Shown: positions 36,714 through 46,925, numbered from the stretch's first letter. The stretch is DNA of 64,000 nucleotides from JABCYV01 sp963696025 (GCA_963696025.1 CAVOII010000006.1:62001-126000); one strand, 5' to 3'. Translations and numbers: made by a program. Notes: a model not told the origin generated them from the sequence alone.

Positions 36714-37280
36714 TTAACGGCTGGCGGGCGGAACGATATTATTCATCCGCAAATATTCCACCATCTGACCATAGTGGTCAAAGCAGTGTCCTACGATTCC
36801 ACCGGCCATACCCAGGCGCGTGATCGTGGCGTCTCCAAATGGACTCTTGACCTGCTCCATCATATTTGCCGCATCCACTGTCAGGGTTGCTTTGTGCATG
36901 GAGGTAAATGAGTCCTTCAAGAACTTCATGGCGTCTGCTTTCGTCTTGATGGAGTCAGGTCCATCTTCGCCGCCCAGTTCAACTGGCGGCTTTTCTCCCA
37001 GAATCGCGGCCGCGACCATGTAATTTACTGCGGCCACGTGCTTCACCTGTTGCGCGTAAGTGCGCACGCCTTTGAACTCGCCATTGGTGGGGGCAAACGA
37101 ATATTTGTCCTCCGGCATGGCGTCGGCAGCGGCGACGAACTGTTTTTCCACGCGGCTAAGGCCACGATCCAGTACCTCAGTTACAGTGCGAGGCTCAGCC
37201 GGCTTGGCAGCTTGCCCCCAGGCTACGCCGCAAGCGGTGATGAGGAACACGAATGCGAACAGACAGTTCATCTTTTTCAT
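36714..37280 (-). CDS. Exported DinB family protein
   Basis: 188 residues with a signal peptide (NCLFAFVFLITACGVAWG) and a DinB-like four-helix bundle. The three metal histidines are plausible in QVKHVAAVNY and VGHCFDHYGQM. DinB/YfiT proteins include thiol-dependent transferases, but exported versions, common in Acidobacteriota, have no known role. AAGGAG lies seven bases before ATG 37280. A strong terminator follows the stop. Confidence 0.82.
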   Translation of the reverse strand: MKKMNCLFAFVFLITACGVAWGQAAKPAEPRTVTEVLDRGLSRVEKQFVAAADAMPEDKYSFAPTNGEFKGVRTYAQQVKHVAAVNYMVAAAILGEKPPVELGGEDGPDSIKTKADAMKFLKDSFTSMHKATLTVDAANMMEQVKSPFGDATITRLGMAGGIVGHCFDHYGQMVEYLRMNNIVPPASR

Positions 37281-37327
37281 TCAATTCTCCTTGGACGCTG
37301 TACATATTATCGCAATCGGGATCAGCA

Positions 37328-38599
37328 CTAATCTCGCACGACCACAGGGGAAAATTCTAATTCCTGCGACGAAAGCCGGTGGCCGCGAACCGTAAATAGT
37401 CCCGCCAACAGAGCGACTGAGGAACACAGCAGCGCGGTAGGAATTCCGACCTTGGTCGCCAGGGCTCCCCAGGCAGCACTGCCCAATGCCATTCCTCCCT
37501 GCAGGACTAGCAGGTACATGGACAGTGCGCGGGCCCTAAGCCATGACGGGGACATGGTCTGGGCGGCAACGTTCAGGCAAGCCAGGATTCCGATCCATGC
37601 CGTGCCGCTGGCGAACAGCACCAGGCTGAGCCAGCTGAAAGTTTGCACCCGTCCAGCGGCGAAGGTCATGGTCGCAAACACCAGAATAGCGAAAACAACC
37701 ACTCCATCCACTGACAGCTGAGAGCGCAATCGAGGCAGAACGGAAGCCCCTGCCAAGGCACCGAGTCCAAAGGATCCCAGCAGCAGTCCATAGCCGGTGG
37801 CGCCGTGCGGGCGAGCGAGGATGGGCAGCAGCGCCGGCAGGGAACTCGCCGCTAAGCTGAACGCCCCAGTCCGGATCAGCACCGACCGTACCAGCGGAGC
37901 ACCTCGCACGTAGCGTAAACCAGCGATGAGAGCATCGCGCATGCGACCGGTTTCAACATGCTCGCAGTGCGGTCGCTTCCAGCGGTAGAGAAAGAAGATC
38001 ACTCCAAAAAAAGAAGCGGCATTCAGCAGGAACGCGACCCCCGATCCAGCAGCGGCGATCACCAGGCCACCGAGCGCCGGACCGACGGCGCGCGCAACGT
38101 TGAAACCTACAGAGTTCAAAGCCACAGCTGGCGAATGGTTTTCTGGCGAGACAATTTCCGGCGTGATGGCCTGCCACGCGGGATCGTTCATCACCGCCCC
38201 CAGCCCGAGGAGAAAAGTAAATAAGAGCAGAGTCCAGGGCGTCACGTATCCGAGCAATGTGAACACTCCCAACAACCCAGACGCCAGGACCATCCAGCCT
38301 TGGGTGATCAAAAGGAAACGGCGGCGATCCACCATGTCAGCCAGGGCGCCCGCAGGCAAAATGACCAGAAACACCGGCACGGTCATGGCCGCCTGCACGA
38401 GTCCGACCATCAACGGAGACACGGTGAGCTGCGTCATCAGCCAGCCCGCGCCGACGTTCTGCATCCAGGTGCCGGTGTAGGAGATCACGGCCGCCACCCA
38501 AAGCGAGCGGAAAAGTGGCTGTCCTAAAGGCGCCCAGGCTGAAGGTGCAGGTCTTGGGGACAAGCTTGCCGGCATCGATGTTTTCACCGCCTCAGCCAT
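37328..38599 (-). CDS. MFS transporter (EntS-like, DHA3 type)
   Basis: Twelve-helix major facilitator of about 423 residues. The loop 2-3 motif AGALADMVDRRRFLL is present, and the sequence is of the EntS/MFS_3 type, usually efflux pumps for siderophores, drugs or metabolites. ATG 38599 (MAEAVKTSMPAS) begins two bases after the stop of the amino acid permease gene, so the two are probably co-transcribed. The longer frame from 38656 would overlap that gene. Substrate unknown. Confidence 0.85.
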   Translation of the reverse strand: MAEAVKTSMPASLSPRPAPSAWAPLGQPLFRSLWVAAVISYTGTWMQNVGAGWLMTQLTVSPLMVGLVQAAMTVPVFLVILPAGALADMVDRRRFLLITQGWMVLASGLLGVFTLLGYVTPWTLLLFTFLLGLGAVMNDPAWQAITPEIVSPENHSPAVALNSVGFNVARAVGPALGGLVIAAAGSGVAFLLNAASFFGVIFFLYRWKRPHCEHVETGRMRDALIAGLRYVRGAPLVRSVLIRTGAFSLAASSLPALLPILARPHGATGYGLLLGSFGLGALAGASVLPRLRSQLSVDGVVVFAILVFATMTFAAGRVQTFSWLSLVLFASGTAWIGILACLNVAAQTMSPSWLRARALSMYLLVLQGGMALGSAAWGALATKVGIPTALLCSSVALLAGLFTVRGHRLSSQELEFSPVVVRD

Positions 38600-38601
38600 G
38601 A

Positions 38602-40116
38602 TCAATTCGTCGAGACCTCCGAAACCGGGGCCGGAATGGTTTCGCCGAAGGGCCATTCGCGTTTAGGCCAAGCCCGAATCATGTAAATAACCACCCCGGT
38701 TATCAGGATCAGCAGCGCGTATCGAATTTGTTTTGCCGAGTCAGTTCGCGAGATGAGAATAAAGACGAAGCCGGCCGAAGCGATCAGCGCGGGCATTGGA
38801 TAGAGCCACATGCGGAAAGGACGGGGCAGATCAGGGCGACGGATGCGCAACACGATCAATCCGATCGCCTGCACCAGAAACTGCAGCGTTATGCGAATCA
38901 CCACCAGGGCCGCGATGACGTCGGCGAGAGTGAAAAAACAAAACAAAATTGCAACACTGCCCAACGCAAGCAGTGACGCGTAGGGAAACTTGTGTTGCGG
39001 ATGTATCCGGGCAAATGCCCTGAAGTAGTTGCCATCGAGAGCTGCCGCGTAGGGCACGCGCGAGTATCCCAGGAGTAGAGAAAAAACGGATGCGAAAGCG
39101 GTCCACATCACCAGACCCGTGGCCAGATCGGCGGCCCAGCGCCCATAGACACGCTGCATGAAAATCGAAACCACATACAGTCCATGATTCGCCTGTCCCG
39201 ATTGCATCATCTCCTGCCAGGGAACTACTCCGAGAATGCTGATATTCATTACCACATATAGACAGCCCACCAACAGAATGGATAGCAATAGTGCACGGGG
39301 AATGGTTTTGCCGGGATCTTTCACTTCGTCGCCAAGAAAACAGACATTGTAATAGCCCCAATAATCATAGGTGGCGATGAGCATGGCCGAACCGAGACCG
39401 AGAAAGAACCGCGGTGACGGCCGGAATGCGTCCGGCGGAAAGCTGAAGGCGCGCCCAGCATCAAAGTGGGTTAGTCCGGTGACAATGATCCACGCCATCG
39501 TTAGCAGTACGCCAGTCAACAGCAGCTTCGACATCCAACCGATGCTGGTGATTTTGCGATAGAGGAGGACGATAGCAAGAATGACGATACCGATCGCGGC
39601 GAAGGTGGCTCCGGAAACCAGCCAGTGCATCTGCAATGTTCCCACTAGCGGGACTTGCAGATTCCAGTCGCATCCCGCGTAATGACGTTCGAGCCCCGGC
39701 CAGAAATAAGAAGCATAGCCCGCGAGTCCGATGGCGCCGGTGGCGATGGACATTGGTGCGCTGAAGGAAAGCTGCCAGATGAAGAGAAAAGAAATCAGAC
39801 GGCCCAGGCGGTTAGGGCCGTAGATTTCTCGCAAGTAGCGATAGGATCCGCCAGAACCCGGCATGGCGGCTCCGAGTTCCGCCCAGACCAGACCGTCGCA
39901 CATAGCAAAAAGACCACCCAGTATCCAGCCCAGCATGGCCTGCGGCCCACCCATCGCACTCACGATCAGCGGCATAGTGATGAATGGCCCCACGCCGATC
40001 ATGTCAATCATGTTCAGCGCGGTGGCGCTCCCCAGGCCAACGCCGCGGATCAAAGAAGCCGGTGGCTGGTCGTTAGTCGTTGGCCGTTGGTCGTTGGCGC
40101 GGGCCATAAGCTGCAT
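38602..40116 (-). CDS. APC family amino acid permease
   Basis: Inner-membrane transporter of 504 residues with twelve hydrophobic helices. The first helix carries the substrate loop MIGVGPFITMP and helix 2 region AELGAAMPGSGGSYRYLRE, both typical of APC amino acid-polyamine transporters. The residues before helix 1 (NDQRPTTNDQPP) are the translation of an extragenic repeat rather than native sequence, so the repeat seems to have invaded the start of the gene and the exact start is uncertain. Followed two bases later by the MFS gene. Confidence 0.87.
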   Translation of the reverse strand: MQLMARANDQRPTTNDQPPASLIRGVGLGSATALNMIDMIGVGPFITMPLIVSAMGGPQAMLGWILGGLFAMCDGLVWAELGAAMPGSGGSYRYLREIYGPNRLGRLISFLFIWQLSFSAPMSIATGAIGLAGYASYFWPGLERHYAGCDWNLQVPLVGTLQMHWLVSGATFAAIGIVILAIVLLYRKITSIGWMSKLLLTGVLLTMAWIIVTGLTHFDAGRAFSFPPDAFRPSPRFFLGLGSAMLIATYDYWGYYNVCFLGDEVKDPGKTIPRALLLSILLVGCLYVVMNISILGVVPWQEMMQSGQANHGLYVVSIFMQRVYGRWAADLATGLVMWTAFASVFSLLLGYSRVPYAAALDGNYFRAFARIHPQHKFPYASLLALGSVAILFCFFTLADVIAALVVIRITLQFLVQAIGLIVLRIRRPDLPRPFRMWLYPMPALIASAGFVFILISRTDSAKQIRYALLILITGVVIYMIRAWPKREWPFGETIPAPVSEVSTN

Positions 40117-40197
40117 TTCCAGGACGCGTGCTTCGTGAACAACTACGAAAACCTGCCTGTGACTCTAATCGGGGCCCACGACGAACGACTAACGACC
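40068..40197. repeat. Inverted pair of NDQRPTTND-type short repeats
   Basis: GGTCGTTAGTCGTT (40068-40081) and AACGACTAACGACC (40184-40197) are perfect 14-base inverted copies. Each is embedded in about 30 bases of further ACGACCA/ACGACTA units. One arm lies in the N-terminal codons of the permease gene, the other beside the stop of the PIG-L gene. Similar hexamer-like arrays are, from memory, frequent between acidobacterial genes. Confidence 0.7.
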
Positions 40198-40202
40198 AAT
40201 GA

Positions 40203-43052
40203 CTAACGGCCGCCTTCATGTCCCGCGCTCAGCAGATTCACGTACAGGCGAATCGCTCCCGGAACTCCGGCCGGCAGCTGGCGGAAGAAAGCGTATCCGG
40301 TGTAAATGTAAGTGCCTTTGCCATACTGCGCGCGCAACAAGCCGCCCTTCTGCGGTTGCTCTCCGGGATCGTGACAAGCCAGGAGCGCTTTGAAATTGCT
40401 GTCCCACTCCCCCATAAAATAGAGGCCGCGTTCCTGCACCCAACCGTCAAAGTCACGCGCTGTTATCGGGTTGGGGAAATGGAAGGCTCCGTCATCAGGA
40501 GCGAGAATATCAACCGGAGCTTCTTCCACTGAAACCCGCGCGCGGCTCAGTTTCGCGGGATAAGGTGTGAAGTGCCCACCGTTGAAGTCACTGACTCCGG
40601 TGTTGTATTGCACGATCAAAGTGCCGCCCGCGGAAACGTAATCGAGCAATTTCTTATTGTTGACGACGACGTCCTTTTCTGTGTCATATGCGCGGATGCC
40701 TAGAACGATCGTCCCGTAGTGGCTCAGGTCTTCGCTCGCGATTTTCTCTGCCGGAATGAGGGTGACGTCCATTCCAATCTGCTGCACCACCGTCGGGATA
40801 TCGTCCCCCGCGCCCATGATGTAGCCGACCTTCAGGTCTTGAGGAATTTTCACGTCGACGATGCTGACGCGCTGGATGGCAGGCTGATAGTAGTAGAAAG
40901 TGTCCAGATCTTCACGCGTGACGACGCTGTAGCCCTCGCGATACTTCACGCCGCCAGATTCGAGCACCGCGCGAACTTCCGCTCGCCCTTCCTTCAAGCT
41001 GGCGGGAAATACTTTGAAGTGAAAGTCCTGCCGTTCGCCGCGTTGATGAAATTCCACTGCCAGGTCCGATGGTTCAACGCGCCAGCCATCTGGAACCTGC
41101 AACTCCAAGTCTCCTTTTGCAACCGTAGAAAGGTTGTAGGTGATGCCAACCGTCACATCGCGACCGCGAGTTCCATCCACGCGAATGGTTTGCGTGCCAG
41201 GTTCCAGCATCACTGAAAATGCAGGAACGATAGCTAGGCGTCGTTTACGCTCGACGCCCTTATCGTCCAAGAATGGAACCAGTACGGGAGCGGAAATCTC
41301 GACTCTTCCATGAACGTTGCTCGGATTGTCTTTCCGGGGCCGGCCGGAACTTGAAGCGTCAATGACAAACAGAGGGTAGGCTACGTGGGCGCGCAACCCG
41401 ACCAGTGGAAAAGGCAGAGTTTGATACTGCGGCGCATCCACTTTATACGTGCTATCCTTCTCAGGGTCATCGCGATGCTGGGAAGGCCTTGTGTATTGAA
41501 TGTGCTGCGGAACTTGCACCTTGAAATTGGCATAGAAATCTTTTCCCGGAGCGACATCAGTGATTTCGCTTTTGGCGATGTGGTCTGACCAGCCGTCCCA
41601 TCCGTCCAGCCAGACGTCTTCGATGTGAGTGGGACTTCGCAAATCGCGTGAACCGCTGCTAAATTTCACTTTGATGGTGAGGTTTTGTCCTGGAGACAGG
41701 ACGGTAAGGGCGTCGGCTTCTGGCGCCAGCGCTGCACCTGACCCCATTGGTGGAGCCACAGTTGCTTCCAAGGAAACGTTGGCCGCCAGATTGAACGCTC
41801 TTTGAGCCTGCTCAGATTTCTCTTTCAATCGGGCCAACACATCGAGCTTCGCAACATTGCTGACATTGCTGTTTTCGAGTTCACGCGTGGCCCCCTCAAG
41901 CGAAGTAAGGGCAAACATGAGAAGTTGTGTCGCGGCGCTCTGATCTTTCTCGCTTTGTTCGGCAGCCTCTCTGACATTTTTCGCAGCCCACCCTAGCCAC
42001 TGCCGGAGAAGTGGAACTTTCTTTTCTTCTTCCCCCAGCCCCGCGGCCAGCCCGGGCAGGCTGGTATCTATCCCATCCCAGAAATCTTTTTCGTGACCGT
42101 CTTTGTCCAACGTTGATGGCAAGACGGAGTCAACCAGCTTGTAGAAGGTAAAGCGATCTCCCGGGTCGACCGACCAGCCTCCAGCTCCCTGCGAGAGCTG
42201 ATGACGCAGTCCCTCCATAGCGAACTGGACGTATGACATCCCCAGCAGGGGATCCACTCGTCCCGTATTCAATTTGATGGTGTAGTTTTCAGCCGGGCAT
42301 GTCATCGCCCCGAATCCACACACATTGCCGATATAAAGCTTTTTTGCCTGCCAGGGAAACAGGCCCTCTTTGATTTGCTCCGGGAAACGATTGGCATCAG
42401 CGGCGGCGCGAAACGCTTCTTTGGTGAGAATCGCCGAGGCTTGATGATGGCCGTGCCCGTCACGGTCGGTGCCGGAGAATCTCGCTACCAGCACGTCCGG
42501 ACGGAAGGTGCGGATCACACGCACCATGTCACCTAGAGAGATATCGTGTCCTTGCCACTTCTGAAACGTTTCCTCTGCGCTTTTCGAGAATCCGAAGTCG
42601 GCCACGCGAGAAAACCGCTGTTCCACTCCGTAATAGCGGTCCGAGGCGGTCAATTCCAGCGTGCGCAAGACGCCCAGCACATCGAAAAGATTGCTGCCAA
42701 CTTTGTTTTGTCCACCCTCGCCTCGGTTCAGGGTCAGCAGTAACACACTCGCGCCCTCACCGCGAGATTCCAGTGTGAGCATGCCACCGTCTTCGTCATC
42801 CGGATGGGCCACCGTCTGCATCAGGCGGGCTGTGGTCTGCAGCCGACGCAACATCTGTTTGAGTCCGGCGGTTCCGGTGTCCTGCGGTAAAGGGTCGAGA
42901 GGACTCGGAGGAGCCGCCGGCGTAGCAGCCGGAGTTTGGGCGAGGCCCGACAAGCACAAAAATAATCCTGGACCAACGATCCGGAAGAGCCGCCCCGGAA
43001 GGCGGCAGAAACACCCTTGCTTGCGCCCAATCGGGTGGGAGGATGGTTTCAT
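40203..43052 (-). CDS. Exported PIG-L family deacetylase with C-terminal ThuA-like region
   Basis: Secreted protein of 949 residues. After a signal peptide, the LmbE/PIG-L zinc site shows AHPDDED (residues 82-88) and, later, DRDGHGHHQAS with the paired histidines. Such enzymes remove N-acetyl groups from sugars. A long beta-rich middle follows, and the last 230 residues (YGTIVLGIRAYDTEKD, GGTLIVQYNTG) resemble a ThuA/glutamine-amidotransferase fold. This multi-domain form is common in Acidobacteriota. ATG 43052 is preferred to 43088 because the signal peptide follows it directly. The substrate is unknown. Confidence 0.82.
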   Translation of the reverse strand: MKPSSHPIGRKQGCFCRLPGRLFRIVGPGLFLCLSGLAQTPAATPAAPPSPLDPLPQDTGTAGLKQMLRRLQTTARLMQTVAHPDDEDGGMLTLESRGEGASVLLLTLNRGEGGQNKVGSNLFDVLGVLRTLELTASDRYYGVEQRFSRVADFGFSKSAEETFQKWQGHDISLGDMVRVIRTFRPDVLVARFSGTDRDGHGHHQASAILTKEAFRAAADANRFPEQIKEGLFPWQAKKLYIGNVCGFGAMTCPAENYTIKLNTGRVDPLLGMSYVQFAMEGLRHQLSQGAGGWSVDPGDRFTFYKLVDSVLPSTLDKDGHEKDFWDGIDTSLPGLAAGLGEEEKKVPLLRQWLGWAAKNVREAAEQSEKDQSAATQLLMFALTSLEGATRELENSNVSNVAKLDVLARLKEKSEQAQRAFNLAANVSLEATVAPPMGSGAALAPEADALTVLSPGQNLTIKVKFSSGSRDLRSPTHIEDVWLDGWDGWSDHIAKSEITDVAPGKDFYANFKVQVPQHIQYTRPSQHRDDPEKDSTYKVDAPQYQTLPFPLVGLRAHVAYPLFVIDASSSGRPRKDNPSNVHGRVEISAPVLVPFLDDKGVERKRRLAIVPAFSVMLEPGTQTIRVDGTRGRDVTVGITYNLSTVAKGDLELQVPDGWRVEPSDLAVEFHQRGERQDFHFKVFPASLKEGRAEVRAVLESGGVKYREGYSVVTREDLDTFYYYQPAIQRVSIVDVKIPQDLKVGYIMGAGDDIPTVVQQIGMDVTLIPAEKIASEDLSHYGTIVLGIRAYDTEKDVVVNNKKLLDYVSAGGTLIVQYNTGVSDFNGGHFTPYPAKLSRARVSVEEAPVDILAPDDGAFHFPNPITARDFDGWVQERGLYFMGEWDSNFKALLACHDPGEQPQKGGLLRAQYGKGTYIYTGYAFFRQLPAGVPGAIRLYVNLLSAGHEGGR

Positions 43053-43195
43053 GTGTATGGGATTGTTACGAGCGACGATCGGAGGCAAGATTTTTCCTGA
43101 TCAGTACTTTCTAATTGCTTTGTAGTTCGACTGTGCGGGAAGCGAAGAGTTAGCCGCGTCCATTCTGACCAGTCTCTTCCCCAATCCTACCTGAT

Positions 43196-45616
43196 TTAGT
43201 GACTTGCGGCACTAGCGGGTGCCTGAACCGCCAGTTGGCACTGGCTGGAGGCGGTTAGGACTTCGTCGAACTTCGGGTCGCTTCTCAGTTTTGCTAGCAA
43301 GGGATCGGAAAGCAAATTAGAATGAGCGCAATAGTTCTGCTCGATGGCAAGTTTGAATAGGTGGAATGCAGCGTCCTTCTTGCCACAGTAAGCAAAGATG
43401 GAACCCTGGTAATACCACAGCTCAGGATCCGGTTCCGCCGGCTGGCTTACCGCCGCTTCGGAGGCCATTCGGTCCAGCTCGCTTTGAGGCCGAAGTCCCA
43501 GGCAGGCCTCGAGAAGATCACGGTGGTAGTGAGGAGTGGGGGACATGTGCTTTACCGCTTCGCGGGCTTCCGCCACTTTGCCTTCTCGTAGGAGAAGCGA
43601 AGGCGCAGCATAGGCGGCCCATTCTGAGCCTGCGTCCAGCCGCATAAAGTCCCGGGCTCTTTGGGTCTGGCCTAATTCCTCAAAAGCCCAGGTGCATGAA
43701 CGGAAAGTGTAGTTTCCTGGATCAAGCGAGAGAGCAGTGTCACATTCGCGCGCGGATCGCTCCAACATTCCGGCGTAGCGTAGAACCACTGCCAGAGTGA
43801 AATGGGCCTGGGCGCTCTCCGGGCGGCGTTTGATGAGCGCCTGCGCCGCTTCATAGGCCCTTCCAAGTTCGCCCCGCTCCACTCGGTTCGTGATCAATTG
43901 CCCGGCGGCGAGCACCCGATTGGGATCAAGCGTAAGCGCGCGCTCGTAGGCGTTGTTCGATCGTTGGAACATCTCCTCGCCACCGCTCGAATAAGTTGCG
44001 TCGTAGTAGTAACGCAGACCCAATTCCTCCCAGCCCGGGGCGTAAGTGGGATCGGTCTGAACCACATGTTCCAGCACTGCAATCGCGTCCTTATTCGGTC
44101 CGGGGTCACGGGGGATGGCGAGGCTATGCAGATAGAGATCGTAGGCTTCCTGATTCTTAGGCCGGGTGCCCGTGTCGATAAAGCTCCCTGCCGCACCTAG
44201 AATCGGCAACAAGCCCTGACGGACTTGCGTGGCCAATTGCCCCTGTAAAGCGATAAGGTCCTGGCTGGGAGCCGTGATGTTGGTCTGCCAAAGCAACCGG
44301 TCAGTGTTTGCGTCCGTGGCTTCCAGCGTGACCAGCAGATCGTCTCCCTGCTTCAGGAAGTGTCCCGTCAACACCACAGCGACGTGCAGTTGGCGGCCTA
44401 CCTGCTGCGGATCAATATCCGGACTGACATATTTTCTGGTGACCGAAGAAGGGCGAACATCCAGGGCGCGGGTATAGGTAAGTACATTGGCGATTTCATC
44501 CGCCAAAGAAGTGCGCAGAAAGTCAACACTGAAGTCGCCGTTCATGTTCTGCAGCGGAAGTACAGCAATGGTGTTGCCGGCGGCGCCATTGGTGCTGCCC
44601 GCTCGATGCCTGTACCACCACACACCTATAGACGCCAGCACCGTAACCAGCAAAGCGGAAACCCCTATAAGAAGATAAGTCTGTCGTTTGTTCGAACTCT
44701 GGAACGTATTCGTGACCATGCGATAGGGGAATTTTTCGCGTGGCCCACTCCGAGTCAACCCCGATTCTGTTTCCCTCCTTAAATGCTGAAGGTCAGCCTT
44801 CATGGCCTCGGCGCTCTGATAACGGTTGCCTCGATCCTTCTCCATCGCTCTCCCGATGATGCCCTCTAGTTCAACGGGAAGAGCCGGGTTAACTGTGCGC
44901 GGCGCAGCTGGCTTCTGGTGCAGAACGGCATCCAGAGTGGTCACGACGTTGCCGCCCTGAAAGGGTTTTTTCCCGGTCGCCATCTCGTAGAGCACCACAC
45001 CGAAGGAAAAGAGATCACTGCGAGGATCGAGTTCCTCGCTGCGGGCTTGTTCCGGAGACATATAAACCGCGGTTCCGGGAATCACGCCGACGGCGGTGAG
45101 CGAATCCTCGACCGGAGTTTCTTCGCTGGTTGCGAGCTTTTCATCCCGCAGCAATTTCGCCAGACCAAAATCGAGCACTTTGGTCTGCCCGCCCTTGGTG
45201 ATGAAGATGTTGGCCGGTTTTATATCGCGATGCAGAATTCCCTTGGCGTGTGACGCGGCCAGCGCCTCGGAAACCTGGATGGCGATGTCGAGCAATTGGT
45301 CGATTTCGACCGGCTTGCCGTGAATGCGTTGCTTGAGGCTTTCTCCCTCAAGCTTCTCCATGACAATGAAGGGATGGCCATTATGATCTTCAACTTCGTG
45401 GATGGTGCAGATGGAAGGGTGGTTCAATTGCGAAGCGGCACGGGCCTCTCGTTCGAAGCGCTCCATGGCCTTGCGGTCGCCGGTCAAATTGTCGGGGAGG
45501 AACTTCATGGCGACCCGGCGGCCCAGGCGGGTATCTTCAGCCTCGTAAACGATACCCATGCCACCGCCGCCCAATTTACTGAGAATGCGATAGTGGGATA
45601 TAGTCTGGCCGATCAT
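43196..45616 (-). CDS. Membrane-anchored Ser/Thr protein kinase with TPR domain
   Basis: PknB-like kinase of 806 residues. The kinase domain has the glycine loop GGGGMGIVYEAED, the lysine in VAMKFLP, the catalytic loop HRDIKPANIF, DFG in KVLDFGLAK and the APE-like MSPEQ. One membrane helix (TYLLIGVSALLVTVLASIGV) separates it from an extracytoplasmic part that starts with a FlgO-like segment (IAVLPLQNM...DFLRTSLADEI) and ends in TPRs. MIGQTISHYRIL is the usual start of this acidobacterial kinase type, so ATG 45616 is preferred over 45661; the extra 15 residues encode repeated GQT units. All catalytic residues are present. Confidence 0.87.
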   Translation of the reverse strand: MIGQTISHYRILSKLGGGGMGIVYEAEDTRLGRRVAMKFLPDNLTGDRKAMERFEREARAASQLNHPSICTIHEVEDHNGHPFIVMEKLEGESLKQRIHGKPVEIDQLLDIAIQVSEALAASHAKGILHRDIKPANIFITKGGQTKVLDFGLAKLLRDEKLATSEETPVEDSLTAVGVIPGTAVYMSPEQARSEELDPRSDLFSFGVVLYEMATGKKPFQGGNVVTTLDAVLHQKPAAPRTVNPALPVELEGIIGRAMEKDRGNRYQSAEAMKADLQHLRRETESGLTRSGPREKFPYRMVTNTFQSSNKRQTYLLIGVSALLVTVLASIGVWWYRHRAGSTNGAAGNTIAVLPLQNMNGDFSVDFLRTSLADEIANVLTYTRALDVRPSSVTRKYVSPDIDPQQVGRQLHVAVVLTGHFLKQGDDLLVTLEATDANTDRLLWQTNITAPSQDLIALQGQLATQVRQGLLPILGAAGSFIDTGTRPKNQEAYDLYLHSLAIPRDPGPNKDAIAVLEHVVQTDPTYAPGWEELGLRYYYDATYSSGGEEMFQRSNNAYERALTLDPNRVLAAGQLITNRVERGELGRAYEAAQALIKRRPESAQAHFTLAVVLRYAGMLERSARECDTALSLDPGNYTFRSCTWAFEELGQTQRARDFMRLDAGSEWAAYAAPSLLLREGKVAEAREAVKHMSPTPHYHRDLLEACLGLRPQSELDRMASEAAVSQPAEPDPELWYYQGSIFAYCGKKDAAFHLFKLAIEQNYCAHSNLLSDPLLAKLRSDPKFDEVLTASSQCQLAVQAPASAASH

Positions 45617-45737
45617 GCCTTGGCCGCTGGCGGTCTGGCCGTTCGTCGTCTGGCCGGTCATGGAGAGGCTACTTCTCTTTAGGCGGCTATGTTAGGCCGA
45701 GGCTGGAGTCTGGTCAACCTAACCGTTTCCACGGACC

Positions 45738-46925
45738 TCAAGTTTGCGGGTACAGGCCCGACGACGCGCCCACCCAGTTCAGATTGCGGTTGTGGTCCAC
45801 GCCCATCATGAGGCCTCGACCCATACGCACGATGGTCATCACCGGCAGTAGTTCGTCCAGCCAAATGTACATGATGCGCACCTCGGCCTTAGTTGGCCCG
45901 TGGGGGGTTTCAATCACGGATTCGAAGTTCAGGCGTTCCTGGAGAATGTACTGGGACCGTTTCTCTTTCGGGATTTCCGCTAGATCTTCCTTCCTGGGAT
46001 TGATCATTACTCCCAGCCCGGCAAAGGAAAACAGAGGTTTCAGGATGTAATGGTCGAGATCGTCCGGTACCTGCTTTACCCGATCCAGAAACCAACTCTG
46101 AGGTACACAGTCGTGTTTCAGGTAAGGCAGAGAAAATTTGCTCATACGGAAGTACCAGTTAGGATGTCCCGCCCACTCGACTTGCAGATAGTCAGTGAAG
46201 TTGAAAGCCAGCTTCAGTTTCTTGCGCACCAGTTCGTCGACGATAGCGCGATTGTAGATTCGGTGAATAGGGAAGCGCTGGCCACCGCTTTCATAGAAGA
46301 GAAAGTCGCCGACCTTTTTGATTTCTGTGATTGCAACTGTCTTGATCCCCAATAGTCTTTCGGTCAGTAGGAAGTCGGGAAGGGTTTTTTGATGGAGCGG
46401 ATCGATCTCCATCAGGATCACATTCTGCGGATCGTGATCGGCCACAATGGCGCGCCGCAGCAACTTCTTGTACTCTTCCCAACCCAGCCCACCTAGTAAA
46501 TACTGCAGGTTCCCATCCAGCCCATAAACTTCCATGTAGACCTGCGAAAGCATCGCCTGGTAGGCATACAGAGAAGGGAAGCCCTGCAACTCCACCAATT
46601 TGGGCTGCAGTCTGCCGGCAGGATCGCGCACCAGTCCAAAATCTACCTGGATGAACATGGGATGAGGGGTTTCGTTGGGCACATTGAATTCAGATGGGAT
46701 CGCGTCGAACGAGGCTTTGCGGTATTCGAGTCCGTTTAGTTGCTGTACCAGTTCCTTGCCGTATTGCGTCATCTGATCTAGCAGCGGCTTAGGGAAAAAA
46801 CACGGGGTCTCGCAAAGTCTGAACTTGACAGGAGTACCGCAGCGCTCCTCCATCAGCTTCAGAAGTCTCTGGTACTTCTCCGGCGTGAAATTCGCATTGA
46901 ATGGTTGGCGAAGCGCAGGAATCAT
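45738..46925 (-). CDS. ATP-grasp-like (possibly permuted) protein of amidoligase cluster
   Basis: 395 residues, not a family I can name with certainty. Sequence features fit an ATP-grasp ligase: the ATP loop HYILKPLFSFAGLGVMINP, then YILQERLNFE and an acidic metal-binding strand KAEVRIMYIWLDE near the C-terminus. The earlier segment PKLVELQGFPSLYAYQ resembles the substrate loop of permuted ATP-grasp enzymes such as glutathionylspermidine synthase. It is the last gene of a five-gene one-strand cluster with an M29 peptidase, GCS2 ligase, second ATP-grasp and esterase; 69 bases separate it from the peptidase gene. Predicted to form an amide bond. Confidence 0.6.
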   Translation of the reverse strand: MIPALRQPFNANFTPEKYQRLLKLMEERCGTPVKFRLCETPCFFPKPLLDQMTQYGKELVQQLNGLEYRKASFDAIPSEFNVPNETPHPMFIQVDFGLVRDPAGRLQPKLVELQGFPSLYAYQAMLSQVYMEVYGLDGNLQYLLGGLGWEEYKKLLRRAIVADHDPQNVILMEIDPLHQKTLPDFLLTERLLGIKTVAITEIKKVGDFLFYESGGQRFPIHRIYNRAIVDELVRKKLKLAFNFTDYLQVEWAGHPNWYFRMSKFSLPYLKHDCVPQSWFLDRVKQVPDDLDHYILKPLFSFAGLGVMINPRKEDLAEIPKEKRSQYILQERLNFESVIETPHGPTKAEVRIMYIWLDELLPVMTIVRMGRGLMMGVDHNRNLNWVGASSGLYPQT

